Below, piece after piece: positions 12,427 through 23,101 of a stretch of DNA of 64,000 nucleotides. The translations under genes and the position numbers were made by a program. Each line of letters starts with the position of its first letter. Position 1 is the first letter of the stretch. Under the pieces are notes generated by a model, which was not told where the DNA came from, ran no database searches, and saw only the letters and a list, made by a program, of their open reading frames with translations. Source of the stretch: Sorex araneus (lineage: Eukaryota > Chordata > Mammalia > Eulipotyphla > Soricidae); assembly GCF_027595985.1 (NCBI RefSeq), contig NC_073302.1:283104668-283168667 (forward strand), written 5' to 3'.

Positions 12427-12567
12427 ATTTAGGGTCTACTCCTGCATTTTTTGCTCAGGGGTCACTCCCGATGTTATTCACTCAGAGGACCGTGCAATGA
12501 AGGGGATTGAACGGGAGTCACCAATTCGTAAGGCAAGTGTCTTAATTCCTATATTTGTCTGACCTTG
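12427..12567 (-). repeat. Old SINE-A copy
   Basis: Reverse strand: TTTTGCTCAGGGGTCACTCC, CACTCAGAGGACCGTGCAATG, GGGGATTGAACGGGAGTC (B-box region) and GTAAGGCAAGTGTCTTAATTCC. The tail side is shortened. Confidence 0.65.
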
Positions 12568-13327
12568 AACCAAATAAATACTAATGAATATTAAATTTTC
12601 AAACGTTTACATTTTGGATATTCCCTTTTATTTGAGAGTATCAAACAGGATGAGCAAATAAATTTATTTTCAACTATAAGGAACATACATAAATTCACAT
12701 TTTTTAGGCGTTTATATCTTATTATTAAAATATTCACTAGGCACTATAGTGAGAGCTAGAAACTGTTCAGTTAGGTAGTAAAAAAATAAAGGAACAGTAT
12801 CGGTTATAGAAAAAAGTGTTTCAGAGTGGCATATTTTTCTCTCAGGCCCACAAGTGTTATAAAATCTGACAACACAACGTGGAAAGTGTTAAGATAGAAG
12901 TACATGTTTTGTAGCACGAAAGTATTGATGACAAAGCAGTAAACTGTTGAAGCTAGAGAGGAGAGACAGGTGGCGAGTGATACTGTTAAGAAATTTTCAA
13001 TGGCAGTCACAAAAGCAACTTTGGTTTTATGCTAAAATTGTCCTAATTTGTGGCTTAATAATTCTTTGTCCTCAAAAATAAAACTGAAAAATAAGATATG
13101 CATATTATACATATCAATTTAAACCCAAAAGTAACATAAATATCAAAAACTATTAAGCATTAGTTAAACTAAATTTTTGGCTACCGCAACTTGGTGAATT
13201 TATTCAAACTAGTGGGGATCACTCATTTCATTGTAGTTGATTATATTTAAACTGATCTTTGCATTTTCCTTTTAGAATCCGTGGTATATTATTATCGATA
13301 GCATTACAAGCTTTAAAAAAATAACCT
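12568..13327. other. AT-rich single-copy DNA
   Basis: No feature is recognised. A short A-run precedes the downstream composite element. Confidence 0.4.
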
Positions 13328-13984
13328 GGAGTGTCAGACCAGGGCCGATACCGGCTCATGCTCCACTGAGATTTGACCCGGGTGGCCAGGCTTTTGCACG
13401 GCCACTTTGCTGCTGAACTGTCAAGATCCAGAGCCAGCTACATTACTTCTGGTCCCAGCAAGTGCTTGCAGCCATGTCTCCAGACTGTGAACAAAGCTTT
13501 TGCTCCATGCTGCTCCAGGAAGGGAAATGATGCAATTTCCAACTTAAATCTCCCTGGACTTAGTTACTAAAATACAGAAATCCTAAACCAGAGACTTTAT
13601 ATCTCTTCTTTCTCATCAGTGGAAAACTAATTATCAAATGTTTCTTTGTCAATAGGGCCGTATTTTGGGAGGATAAACTCCAATAAGAATAGTGAGTTCT
13701 GTGTTGAAACTCCAACAACAATAGTGAGTTTTGTGCTGAAATATGGAATGCAATCAAGGTAAAGAGAAAATGAAGTGAAATTTATCAGTTATGCAGGTGG
13801 GGGGGTTGGGGGATGGAGGGGGGGTGGGAGGTATACTGGGTTTTTGTTATTTTTTTTTTTGGTGGTGGAATATGGGCACTGGTGAAAGGATGGATGTGAG
13901 CATTGTATAACTGAGACATAAGCCTGAAAGCTTTGTAACTTTCCACATGGTGATTCAATAAAATAAATTTTTATTAAAAAAAAT
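13328..13984 (+). mobile_element. Composite C retroposon, copy 1 (5'-truncated)
   Basis: A CpG-containing 5' part (GGGCCGATACCGGCTCATGC) leads into the AATACAGAAATCCTAAACC and GTGAGTTTTGTGCTGAAATA modules shared with the copies at 38 and 57 kb. The 3' part is a G-rich tract followed by GGGCACTGGTGAAAGGATGG, GAAAGCTTTGTAACTTTCC and TGGTGATTCAATAAAATAAA, an L1-type 3' UTR end with an A-rich tail. There is no ORF of note. The GTGAGTT(C/T)TGTG...GAAACTCCAACAA module occurs twice in tandem near 13690-13740. Confidence 0.75.
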
Positions 13985-14027
13985 TAAAAAATTTAAAAAG
14001 CTGGTTTGCACAGTGCCATCTAAAAAA

Positions 14028-14210
14028 ATTCAGATTGATGGGGACGGAGCGATAGCATAGTGGGTAGGGCGTTTGCCTTGCACGCGGCCGACCCGGGTTC
14101 GATCTCCGGCATCCCATATGGTCCCCCAAGCACCGCCAGGAGTAATTCCTGAGTGCAAAGCCAGGAGTAACCCCTGAGCATCGCTGGGTGTGACCCAAAA
14201 AGCAAAAGAA

Positions 14211-14253
<43 letters not shown>

Positions 14254-14267
14254 AACATTCAGATTGA
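14028..14267 (+). repeat. Young SINE-A with an (AATA)n tail and target-site duplication
   Basis: Near-consensus element: A-box TAGCATAGTGGG near 14053, B-box GGTTCGATCTC near 14096, CATCCCATATGGTCCCCCAAG, GAGTGCAAAGCCAGGAGTAA and GTGTGACCCAAAAAGCAAAA. The tail has expanded to about eleven AATA units. An 11-bp duplication, ATTCAGATTGA, brackets the element, at 14028-14038 and 14257-14267. Confidence 0.95.
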
Positions 14268-14446
14268 AGTATGATTTTTCTAGATTATATTAAAATACAT
14301 TGAAATATTTCCTCTTGATAGTAATTATTAATAGTTACTAATGAGATGTTAAGTCTGTTATCTTAATAATATTAACATTAATTTATAAGAAATATGTATA
14401 AAGTTCTACTGAAAATGTTATTTGTAATAATTTTTTTTATTAATCT

Positions 14447-14638
14447 GCTTCCTTGGTGCTGGAGTGATAACACAGCGGGTAGGGCACTTGCCTTGCACAC
14501 AGCCGACCAGGGTTTGATTTCCAGCATCCCATATGGTCATCTGAGCACTGCCAGGGGTAATTCCTGAGTGAATGAGTCAAGGAGTAACCCTGTGCATTGC
14601 CAGGTGTGACCCAAAAAGAAAAAAAAAGCCGCTTCCTT
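14447..14638 (+). repeat. SINE-A with short target-site duplication
   Basis: Full-length element (GGTGCTGGAGTGATAACACAG to GGTGTGACCCAAAAAGAAAA). GCTTCCTT lies directly before the head and directly after the tail, giving at least an 8-bp duplication. Confidence 0.9.
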
Positions 14639-16047
14639 ACTGAATATATTATTTTAGCTTTCTCTATTTAGTCAAAAACATATATCCTATAATAAGTGGA
14701 ACAGAAAATATGTAACTTAAAGTGTTCTAAAGTCTCTACTAAAATGTTGAAAGTGACCAAACACAAGTTTATGATTAATTAATTTTTCTAATAAACTAAC
14801 AATATTATGCAATGAAGTGTTCTGATAAGGCAACAGTCAGCTTTGTTTGAAATGAATTAGGCTTCACATTCCTTAACTTCGTACTTGAAAGCTCTTGTGC
14901 TATCAAAATAGATTTTTGTGAGCTTATTGATCTTGAAATTTAAAAAGTGCTTACTTCAGATTCTTTATTAAGTCAAGGGAAAAAATGAGAACTTGCTTAA
15001 ACCAGAGGGAATGTTAAAAACCACGGCTGGGTAAGTTTTATTTTTGAAGGCTTTTATGAAATATTTACCCACAAATAAATACAATGAAGGGATCACAGAG
15101 GTACAACACTCCCATCCTTCAGTTGCCAATCTCCATCAGAGGTGCCCTGAGCCTCTCAGGAGAAAGTTCCACATCAAAGGAAAGGTGATAAAGTTCTCAT
15201 CAAACAGTTAAAAACCCCTGCAACTCTCCTTGACTTTCTTTTCTCAAGATGGTTTAGAAGTGATTGAAGTAGGTAACATTCTGTCAAAATAATGTTATGT
15301 GAAAGGAATTTCTGAAGAAACCCAAGCTGCTGCACACAATTTTCCCACACTTGCTATCAGCCTTTGTACCCAGCACTATTATTCAACAAGGATTTATTGA
15401 ATTAGGAACACGCTTCATGCCAGGTTCTGTGTGAGTTATAATTAAGAACCTAGAGTGCTCTTAATATTTTTTTTAAGACTGAAACCAAATTAGGTCTATG
15501 TTGAATTTCGGATTCTTTGGAAAATTTAATTCTCAATAATTTTCAGGTTATTGTTGTGCATTATTTGTCTTCACGGGAAAAAAAGATGTTGTCCCATTTA
15601 AAGTTTATTTTTATTTTATTTTCAAGGGCTGAATATTGATGTGTAGTACAGAGTTTACTGAATATTTGCTTTAAACCTTCCAGAAAATTAGCTTATAATT
15701 CTTTGTCCATTTTTATCTCTACTAGAATGGAAGAGTCCAGTTTTTCACTTGTGTGAAAAAAAAGGTGCCAATGCGCTTTGAGTAGTATAGAAATACAGTT
15801 GCTTGAGAATAAAGAAATAGTTTTTATTACTCTATCAAGAATACCACCCCACTTCCCAATCTAAGTACTGTTTCTATGATTGGAATATTGGCACTCTTGA
15901 TTAGGATAGAAATAGCTACAATATCCACGATCTTTAACTACTAACTAAATTTTTTGTCGGGAGGTACATAAGCTTCATTTTATTCATTTTTGCACTTCTT
16001 GGCACTTAATATCTAGTGCCAATAAGAGCTCTTCATATAGTTAAAGA
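14639..16047. other. Single-copy DNA holding an L2-like relic
   Basis: Apart from the L2-like patch listed separately, no feature is recognised in this 1.4-kb AT-rich stretch. Confidence 0.4.
15378..15462 (+). repeat. LINE-2 3'-end relic
   Basis: TATTCAACAAGGATTTATTG followed by a CATGCCAGGTTCTGTGTGAG block matches the well-known L2 3' end (ATTCAACAAATATTTATTGAG ... GTGCCAGGCACTGTGCTAGG) at moderate divergence. L2 predates the placental radiation. Confidence 0.6.
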
Positions 16048-16280
16048 GTAGCACTGTCGTCCCATTGTTCATTGATTTGCTCGAGCGGGCACCAGTAACT
16101 TCTCCATTGTGAGACCTGTTGTTACTATTTTTGGCATATGGAATACGCCACAGGTAGCTTGCCAGGCTTTGCCATGCAGACGGTATACTCTCAATAGCTT
16201 GCCAGGATAGCTGAGAGTGATGGAGGAATCAAACCTGGGTTGGCCACGTGCAAAGCAAACACCCTATCCGCCATGCTATA
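16048..16280 (-). repeat. SINE-G copy, full length
   Basis: Reverse strand from AGCACTGTCGTCCCATTGTTC to a CCCTATCCGCCATGCTATA head. The SINE-G body motifs GGCACCAGTAACTTCTCCAT and GGCATATGGAATACGCCACA are present, with no poly(T) at the tail end. Confidence 0.9.
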
Positions 16281-17684
16281 ATGATAAACTTCTTACAATT
16301 CCTTTTAAAATATAATATTTGGGACCTCCAGGGAAGGAAGTATTTACTCTGGGGTTAGGGCAGATGTAGAATAAATATGGATAAAACCATCATTAACAGT
16401 ATCGATAATTACAGTACCAGAAGAGAATTTAAAATAGTCCATTTTAAATTTCCTCTTAATTTGTCTCCCAATACTAATAAAATATAATGATCTGTCATGC
16501 TTGGCTCATTTTTGACTTTGTTTTGGTGTCCAGAGACAGCAGTGACCTAATGCCTGGCATTGCTCCTGGTGCTGCTCAGCGAATCACTGCCATGATTTAT
16601 TTATTTATTTTTTGGTGTTGGGGAGTGCTCGGGTGCAGGGAGGTGTGAGAGAACAAAATTCAAAGAGAAGGTGGGGGCTCCCCTGGTAATTTTTGGCAGT
16701 CATTGTCTCTGGTTTAGTGCTAGGATAAGAAGATTTCAGTGCCACTAGTGAAAAGGGAGATTATTTGAGTCAAGCCCTGTGATATATTGTCGAAAAACAA
16801 TATTTAGCAATAAATTCACCTGGTGTTATTTCAAAAGAAAAACCACTTTGAAAAATAGGTTTTTAATATTATTCCTGTTTAAATATACCTACTGTTCACA
16901 CACATCCATATGCATATGTATATGAATTGTGAATACATTGTATGTATATTGGTGTTTCTGAGTAAATGAATTAAAAATAGAATTTAATTTATTATCTCAG
17001 TAGTAGTTTGAGGTAAATAATAATTTACAAAATACCCTTAGAAATGTTTAAGAAGACAGCATATCAATTACTTATGTGTTCAATTCTCTCAGCTAAGCTC
17101 CGGGGCCCTAACATGGTTCATATGAAGAACCGAGGCAGAAGAAAATGTATTTCTATCCTCCCAGGAAATTTACTTTGCTACTGCCAAGAACTTGTACTAA
17201 AATGTGTTGGATGTTAATGAAAGCAGTTCTCTCTGTGCATTGAAATTCAAAGTATAGTTACCTAGGCTCATGTCACTAGAAAATGTATCAAACATGTATT
17301 TTGGGAACAGAAAGTTAAAAGTTAAGCAAAGACAAAGACAATTCTCCAAGCACCATTGGGAATAACCTCTAAGTATCAAGCTAGAAACAGCACCTCGTAC
17401 CTCTGTGCATGGCTCCACAATCCAATAATTGCACCCCTTCCCCCAAAAAAGTTGTAGATGGTCCTTTCAAAAACTAATTTTTCTTTAGTCACTTTTCTGT
17501 GTATATCCTTTTGCACTGTGATTTATATTTATTGTGAGTTGCTGTCCACACCCTGTCTGAATCCACTGATTGTCTGGGTTAAATGTAAGATAAAGAACCT
17601 CATTCAGAATGATTTTCAGAAGGAATCTATCTTGCTATTGAATAGTACTTTCCCATTCTTTTGCTTTAGTGTTTTTGTTTGATT
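16281..17684. other. Single-copy DNA with faint SINE debris
   Basis: Near 17341-17400 a plus-strand stretch (TCCAAGCACCATTGGGAATAA) resembles the second half of SINE-A. A 55-bp segment at 16795-16849 recurs at 23.4 kb (listed separately). No exon was recognised. Confidence 0.35.
16795..16849. repeat. Unclassified 55-bp dispersed repeat, copy 1
   Basis: A core including ATTCACCTGGTGTTATTTCA and AAAGAAAAACCACT recurs at 23394-23449 with few changes and no shift in alignment. No known family is recognised and the flanks do not match. Confidence 0.55.
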
Positions 17685-17900
17685 TTCTGGGGGAGGGCTC
17701 CCAAATGGTGTTCAGGGAGTCCAGGGAACATGCCTGGGGATGCTTGTTGACCATGCCCATTGTTCAAGGATAGGGCCCAAGGCCAAGGACATGGTGCTAG
17801 TAACCATCATGTCATACTCAGCAGTCCTGTGGATTCTCAGGACCATGGATGCTGTGAAACCTTATGACGACTAGTGTAGGACTATCTACCTCTGGCCCCT
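17685..17900 (-). repeat. Probable old SINE-A-related element, longer variant
   Basis: The right end, AGGACTATCTACCTCTGGCCCC, looks like the inverted SINE-A head end. The left part has the CCAAATGGTGTTCAGGG phrase expected near an inverted tail. The middle is longer and richer in GACCATG repeats than normal SINE-A. Confidence 0.45.
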
Positions 17901-19565
17901 CCTCATGGATTTTTAAACTGTGTGTTCTCTTTTTTTGTGTGCAGTCATTTTTATTTTTGGATCTTTTTCTATATACTACACTTTCAACAATATGCTTGGT
18001 TCATGTTAATTCATAATAGTTCCTAGAAGGTAGATTGGAATATGTTTATTTCCATCCATGGAGATAATATGTTTATCTTCATCCATGGAGATAGATGGAA
18101 ATAAACATATTCCTTTTCTTTGTACCTACGGCATTACATAAGTCTCCCTTTTCATCTCAAATTCCAGGTTAGATTTTTCTTGAAAGTTTATGGTAAAATC
18201 AGTGTTGGGGGTCACTTATTTTTAAACCATTGAGTCCATGAAATACACAGCTTAGTTTATTACAAAGTAACTCTGCAATGTTTAATTTTCTGTTTTTGAA
18301 ATTTTCACCAAAAATTCAACTTGTCAATTCCTTTGATGCCATCTACTTCTACATGCCATACCTTGTAATCATCAGTTCTGAAATACATAAGCCATCAAGA
18401 TCAATTCCTTTACAGCTTTTGTTTGTCATCCAAATATTCATAATATTTTCTTAAATGAGTTTCTTTTGAAGTTACTGCCTCACTTCAGCTGTTTTAAGAG
18501 GACATTCTTTTATTCCCCTTTATTCTTTTAACATAATAATATATTATACTTCAATAGAGTATGAATAGGAGTTTCTTTGGTTCTCATAACAACTTTCAAA
18601 CCAAATCTTCTTTCTCCCCAAATTACAGTTCAGTTAAAACCCAAGTCATGTGATTATAATATTCAGTCTTTCTTTATATCACCTACTGTTTTTCTTTTAA
18701 CTATTCCTTGATGTACCATGAATGCAGATAATTTTATCATCATTCGTATGAAGGCTGTATCAAAAATCTTATTTTCTTCTTGGGACCAAATATGTCTCCA
18801 AGCTGTTCTGGTCAGTAACTCTCAGTTCCCCTTTTGTTAGTTATAACTATGCCAATTTCAACTGTCATTTTATCTTGCAAATTCTCAGACTATGGTGCTA
18901 CCATACTGACAACTCTAGCATCTTTTCCAAACCAATGATGGAAAAGTGGTGATGAAGGGTCTCAGTGTTGGTCCACAAGTTCCTCAATATTTTCAAGAAT
19001 AAAAATATTGAGTAATAAGTGTGCTCAAATTCATATTTAGGAAATAGGATAGCTTATAGCAAAATAGAAAAGAAAGAATCAGGAATTCCTATTCGGGGAG
19101 ATACTAAGTTATCTATGTTAACTCTGCATCTTTTTATGCTTTTTTTTAAGTAAATAGAAAATCTGGGTCTTAGTGTTACTGAGTAATAAGAATGCTATGA
19201 TAAAGTTAAAAATAATATTTTTTATTTTGTATGTCTGCCCTTTCAAATGAAAATTTTGCTCTTTACATTTCTTGTAGAATAATAAGAATGTTAAGAATGC
19301 AAGGAACATATAGAGTGGCTAGCCTTTTGCCTTAGATATTGCTTATTATCTTAGCATCCCAGGGAGCCTAAACTCTGGGACAAAATTTTATGGTCTTGGG
19401 GAATTGTTAACTTCCTGTTTAGCAAAAGGAACCCAGAAATTTGCAGGGTGGGAAAGTCAAAAATAGGACTGCTCACAGCAGCTGACAAAGGGAAATTTAG
19501 TCTTCCTCTTCCACTACCAGACTTTTAGTAGTCCTTCTAAAAATATTAAGATTGTCTTGAACAAA
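17901..19565. other. AT-rich single-copy DNA
   Basis: No repeat family or exon was recognised, except the perfect inverted repeat near 18.05 kb. Confidence 0.45.
18037..18113. repeat. Perfect 20-bp inverted repeat with a 37-bp spacer
   Basis: The arm GGAATATGTTTATTTCCATC is matched exactly by its reverse complement GATGGAAATAAACATATTCC at 18094-18113. The spacer contains two CATCCATGGAGATA phrases, so the structure looks like a short tandem duplication followed by an inverted copy. It could form a cruciform or RNA hairpin. It has no recognised family. Confidence 0.9.
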
Positions 19566-19727
19566 ATTACAGTGGGTGGGGTGTTAGCCTTGCTAATTGT
19601 AGTCCAGGTTTGATCTCCAGTAAATCATGTGGTTTACAGGGTCCTCCAGCAGTGATCCCTGAGCATAGAGCCAGGAGCAAGTACGCTGAACACTGCCAGG
19701 TGTGTCCGTCAAACAAACAAAACAATT
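19566..19727 (+). repeat. SINE-A copy, diverged
   Basis: The head is partly lost (starts TACAGTGGGTGGGGTGTTAGC), followed by GGTTTGATCTCCAGTAAATC, GATCCCTGAGCATAGAGCCAGG and a tail of CAAACAAACAAAAC. A SINE-G sits immediately downstream, apparently inserted into or just after this tail. Confidence 0.8.
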
Positions 19728-19732
19728 AAAAT

Positions 19733-19968
19733 TTACAATGGTAGGGCATTCGCCTTGCACGCAGCTGACCCGGTTGGATTCCTCTGCCCCTCTCAGAGAG
19801 CCCAGCAAGGTACCCAGGGTATCTTGCCCGCACGTCAGAACCTCGCAAGCTACCCATGACATATTCAACATGCCAAAAACAGTTAACAAACATGTCTCAC
19901 AATGGAGAACTTACTGGTGCCCGCTCAAGCAAACCGATGAGCAATGGGATGACAGTGACAGTGACAGT
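19733..19968 (+). repeat. SINE-G copy, 5'-truncated
   Basis: It lacks the first part of the head, then runs TAGGGCATTCGCCTTGCACG, CCCTCTCAGAGAGCCCAGCA, CAAGCTACCCATGACATATTC and GATGAGCAATGGGATGACAG. It ends GTGACAGTGACAGTAAAAT, a clear GACAGT-repeat tail. Confidence 0.9.
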
Positions 19969-20267
19969 AAAATAAAATTTTTCAATGAAGTAAAAAATTA
20001 ACTTAATTTCAATTAAAATTATATATCTATATAGTTGATGTACATAAATGCATATATTCATTTGTATAGTATAAAATGTAAACATTTGTAAGGATCTTTG
20101 CTCTTTCCCTTTAGATGGAACAATTTTGATTCATCAATCTATTCATTTTATATTGTTATTAATAACAAAAATATTTTAGTTTCATTTTAATTATAATATA
20201 TAATTGCAATTTTAAATGGGGAGGTTATAACTTTAATGACTGATCTGTACATTATTTGAATTCTCTA

Positions 20268-20413
20268 CAAAACCCGTGCGGCAGGGCTTGGCAAGCTACC
20301 CGTGCATATTGGATATGCCAAAAACAGTAACAATAAGTCTCTCAATGAGAGACGTTACTAGTGTCCGCTCGAACAAATCGATGAGCAATGGGATGACAGT
20401 GACAGTGACAGTT
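20268..20413 (+). repeat. SINE-G 3' half, no tRNA head
   Basis: Begins at CCGTGCGGCAGGGCTTGGCA and runs to GATGACAGTGACAGTGACAG. Only the body and tail are present. The 5' truncation is what target-primed reverse transcription produces. It contains a local GAGAGAC/GTCTCTC hairpin. Confidence 0.9.
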
Positions 20414-21258
20414 GTGTTACTTCATTGTTTACTTAATGTTTTATAAATATGTAAATATCACTGACAGGTTAATAATGGGCTGTAATATTTATAGACTGAG
20501 GTTTCTTTATAGTTCTTCATTTATAATTTTGTGTTTCTTTAGAACAAAACTTCTCTTAAAGTGAATTAATGGTTACTGTTTAACTTACTATGCGATTTGG
20601 CCATATGGCTCTAATCAAGTTAGTTAAAATTAATGAAATAATTTCAATAACTTTGGAAAAGCATAGTTTATTAGAAATGCATGCCATGTCCTACAATTGC
20701 ATTTCTGGGTAACAACACACCCTTTGGGTAAATTATAAAAAGATTTATCAACTTTCTCAATAGACATGTTCAACATGTCTATGGACACTGTGTGAGTTTA
20801 CTGAAAGGGAAGACAATGCAACTTTTCAAGATGTTGAAAAGAAGAGAGGAGAGTCCAAGGCATATATGAGGAGCTCATTTCATTTCTTTCTGCAGTAAAT
20901 GTGCTGGTTAATTGAGTCAAGTGGTTTTAGGTGGGCTTTCTCTGGAGCACTTTTATCAGGCATGCTTATCTGCAATTGGGCTTTCACATACTTTACTTCC
21001 CTTTTAAGGCCAACCTGAAACCATTATAGTGATTTTTAGGGTGGTGGATGGTACAGGGGAGGAGAGTGTCTAGCCTGAAGGTAAAGAGATTTGGGGCTTT
21101 CAGCCTTATTGTGGGATACCGATTTTCTTGTGGATAAGGAAATTGGTGCTACAGTTCTCTAAAAGATAGAAGAAGCTGAGCCTTTGATTGGCAGTTCTGG
21201 GGACTAGCATCTCTGCTGTATATAGAAGCTGGAGATGCTCTCTGGTTACAATCTGCTT
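20414..21258. other. AT-rich single-copy DNA with a short palindrome
   Basis: At 20761-20781 two perfect 10-bp arms, TAGACATGTT and AACATGTCTA, surround a single C. Nothing else is recognised. Confidence 0.5.
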
Positions 21259-21380
21259 TTCTCTCCCTTCTCCCTCCTTTCTCCCTCCCTCCTTCCGTCC
21301 CTCCTTCCCTCCCTCCTCCCTCCTCCCTCCCTCTCTTCCTCTTTCACCCCCCTCTCTCTTTCTTCCCTCCACTTCTCTTT
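21259..21380. repeat. Polypyrimidine (CCCT/CCTT) tract
   Basis: About 120 bp on this strand is almost purely C and T, mostly CCCTCCTTC-type units, with very few purines. It creates long spurious open frames on both strands. Such tracts can adopt triplex (H-DNA) form. Confidence 0.95.
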
Positions 21381-22261
21381 TCTTCTTAAACAAAGCAAGA
21401 CTTTTTTACCCAGGGGGTCATTTTTTGTCCCAGTCAGTCTCACCTATTTTTTTCTGTTCATGTGGTATAAAAATGAAGGCTGGAGCTTCAGCAGCCTATT
21501 TTTGTTTTGCTTTTGATTTATTTGATTTTGGGACTTGTTCTTTGTTGCATGCCTCCCATCCTTTTAAAAATGCCGTCTTCATATTTCCATTCATTTTTAA
21601 TTTTAGCTCTTGGTAAAATAGCCATGTAAGAGTTCTGATACTTTAATTTTAGTTGCTTTTCTCCAAAAGTGTTTTATATTTTTGAATTCATAGCTATTCC
21701 CCAACATTCTAGAATTTATCTTTCACTTTCTTTTCCAGCTTTCATACTAAGTGTAATTTTTCTGGAATAGTGATTGTATTCTTATACCATCACATATAAC
21801 TTTGAGATGCTGGGTTTAAACAGTGAAAACTGATTTTTAAAAGAAATTTGGATTGTATAAAAGTAAACCCATTTGGAAAAAATATGTTATGTGGATAGAC
21901 TATTTTCAATCCTATAATGTTGCTTTGTACATATGTATTGAACAACTAACTGGATATGTACACCTTTGTGATCTCATGTGTCATCACAATAAATCTAAAT
22001 TAAGGGGTATATTTTACTACATATCTTCTCAACTACATATTTGAGATATACATTTTGCTTATTCAATTTATTGTTTTAGAAATAATGAGCTTTCAAAATA
22101 TGCAACAAATTTGAAATGCAACGTGGGGATCATCAATAGTGATTCATAATAAATTTATTGATTTACATTTAATCAGAGTACTTCATTTAATATTTAATAG
22201 AGAATAGCTATTACCTTTTAAATATTTTTCATAAAAAATAATTTTCTCAGTTTCCTCTTTC
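21381..22261. other. AT-rich single-copy DNA
   Basis: No repeat or exon was recognised. Confidence 0.4.
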
Positions 22262-22790
22262 CAACAAGTGGGGAGCCCACCGTTTCCCCTTGCTGCCCAC
22301 CATTCCATTTCTTCTCATCCACTGACCACAGCTCATTCCCAAGACCCTATCTTTGGCATTTCTGGAATTCCCTAGGACCCTATTCTTCTGTCCCAGAACT
22401 AGGAGTCACAAAACTAAAACAATGAACAGTACCCAAGCAGGTGACCAGAAAGACAAACCAGCCCCCACTACCCTGTAGATTCCCTGCATTGTCTCTAACA
22501 CAAAGACTCTTTGTTCTTGTAAAAATCTCACAATAAAGAGCCATAGCTAACTTAATCTATACTTAAGTTCCTCCCCACGTGGGGAGCTATTTTCATTTTC
22601 TCTTCTACTTTCCAATAAGCGGTCTACTTTTTAACTTGAGTCTGAACATCTTTATCATTCATTATTTTCTTTCTTGCAAATATTGAAGAATCTGAAAATT
22701 GTGAAGCAACACAGAGACCCAACCCACCACCGCTGCTTCTGCCTCCCCTGAATTAAACAATGAGACATGTGATCTTCACACTCTTAAGAA
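22262..22790 (+). repeat. Probable solo LTR (ERV1-like)
   Basis: A C-rich U3-like part (GTGGGGAGCCCACCGTTTCC) is followed by a TCACAATAAAGAGCC polyadenylation signal near 22530. A T/C-rich U5-like part with AATAAGCGGTCTACTTTTTAAC ends in GAAGCAACACAGAGACCCAA. This order and wording are typical of gammaretrovirus-like LTRs. Exact ends and a target-site duplication are not resolved and no internal genes are attached. Confidence 0.5.
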
Positions 22791-22831
22791 GGCGCACCAG
22801 TTTGCATGCTTTATGCAGAAAAGCAACTAGA

Positions 22832-23101
22832 CATTTGCTTTTATCACTGTCACTGTCATCCCATTGCTCGTTGATTTGCTCCAGCGGGCACCAGTAATGT
22901 CTCCATTATGAGACTTGTTTGTTACTGTTTTTGGCATGTTGAATTCTCCACGGGTAGCTTGCCAGGCTCTGCTGTGCAGGCGATATATTCTCGGTAGCTT
23001 GCTGGGCTCTCTGAGAGGGGCAGAGGAATCGAACCTGGGTCGGCTGCATGCAAGGTGAATGCCCTAACGCTATGCTATCATTAAGGCCCATTTGCTTTTA
23101 T
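22832..23101 (-). repeat. SINE-G with a 13-bp perfect target-site duplication
   Basis: CATTTGCTTTTAT occurs at 22832-22844 and 23089-23101, directly bounding the element. The tail abuts the left duplication as CACTGTCACTGTCATCCC with no T-run, which shows that SINE-G inserts without poly(A). The B-box (GAACCTGGGTCGG complement) and the full body are intact. Confidence 0.96.

Noticed and set aside
13974-14258. Frames beginning with repeated Phe-Tyr-Leu-Ile
   Set aside because: They are the antisense of a SINE-A with an (AATA)n tail. The same peptide recurs at every inverted SINE-A.
21188-21616. 142-codon frame and its antisense partners
   Set aside because: They are created by the polypyrimidine tract (Ser/Pro/Leu repeats on one strand, Glu/Gly/Arg/Lys on the other).
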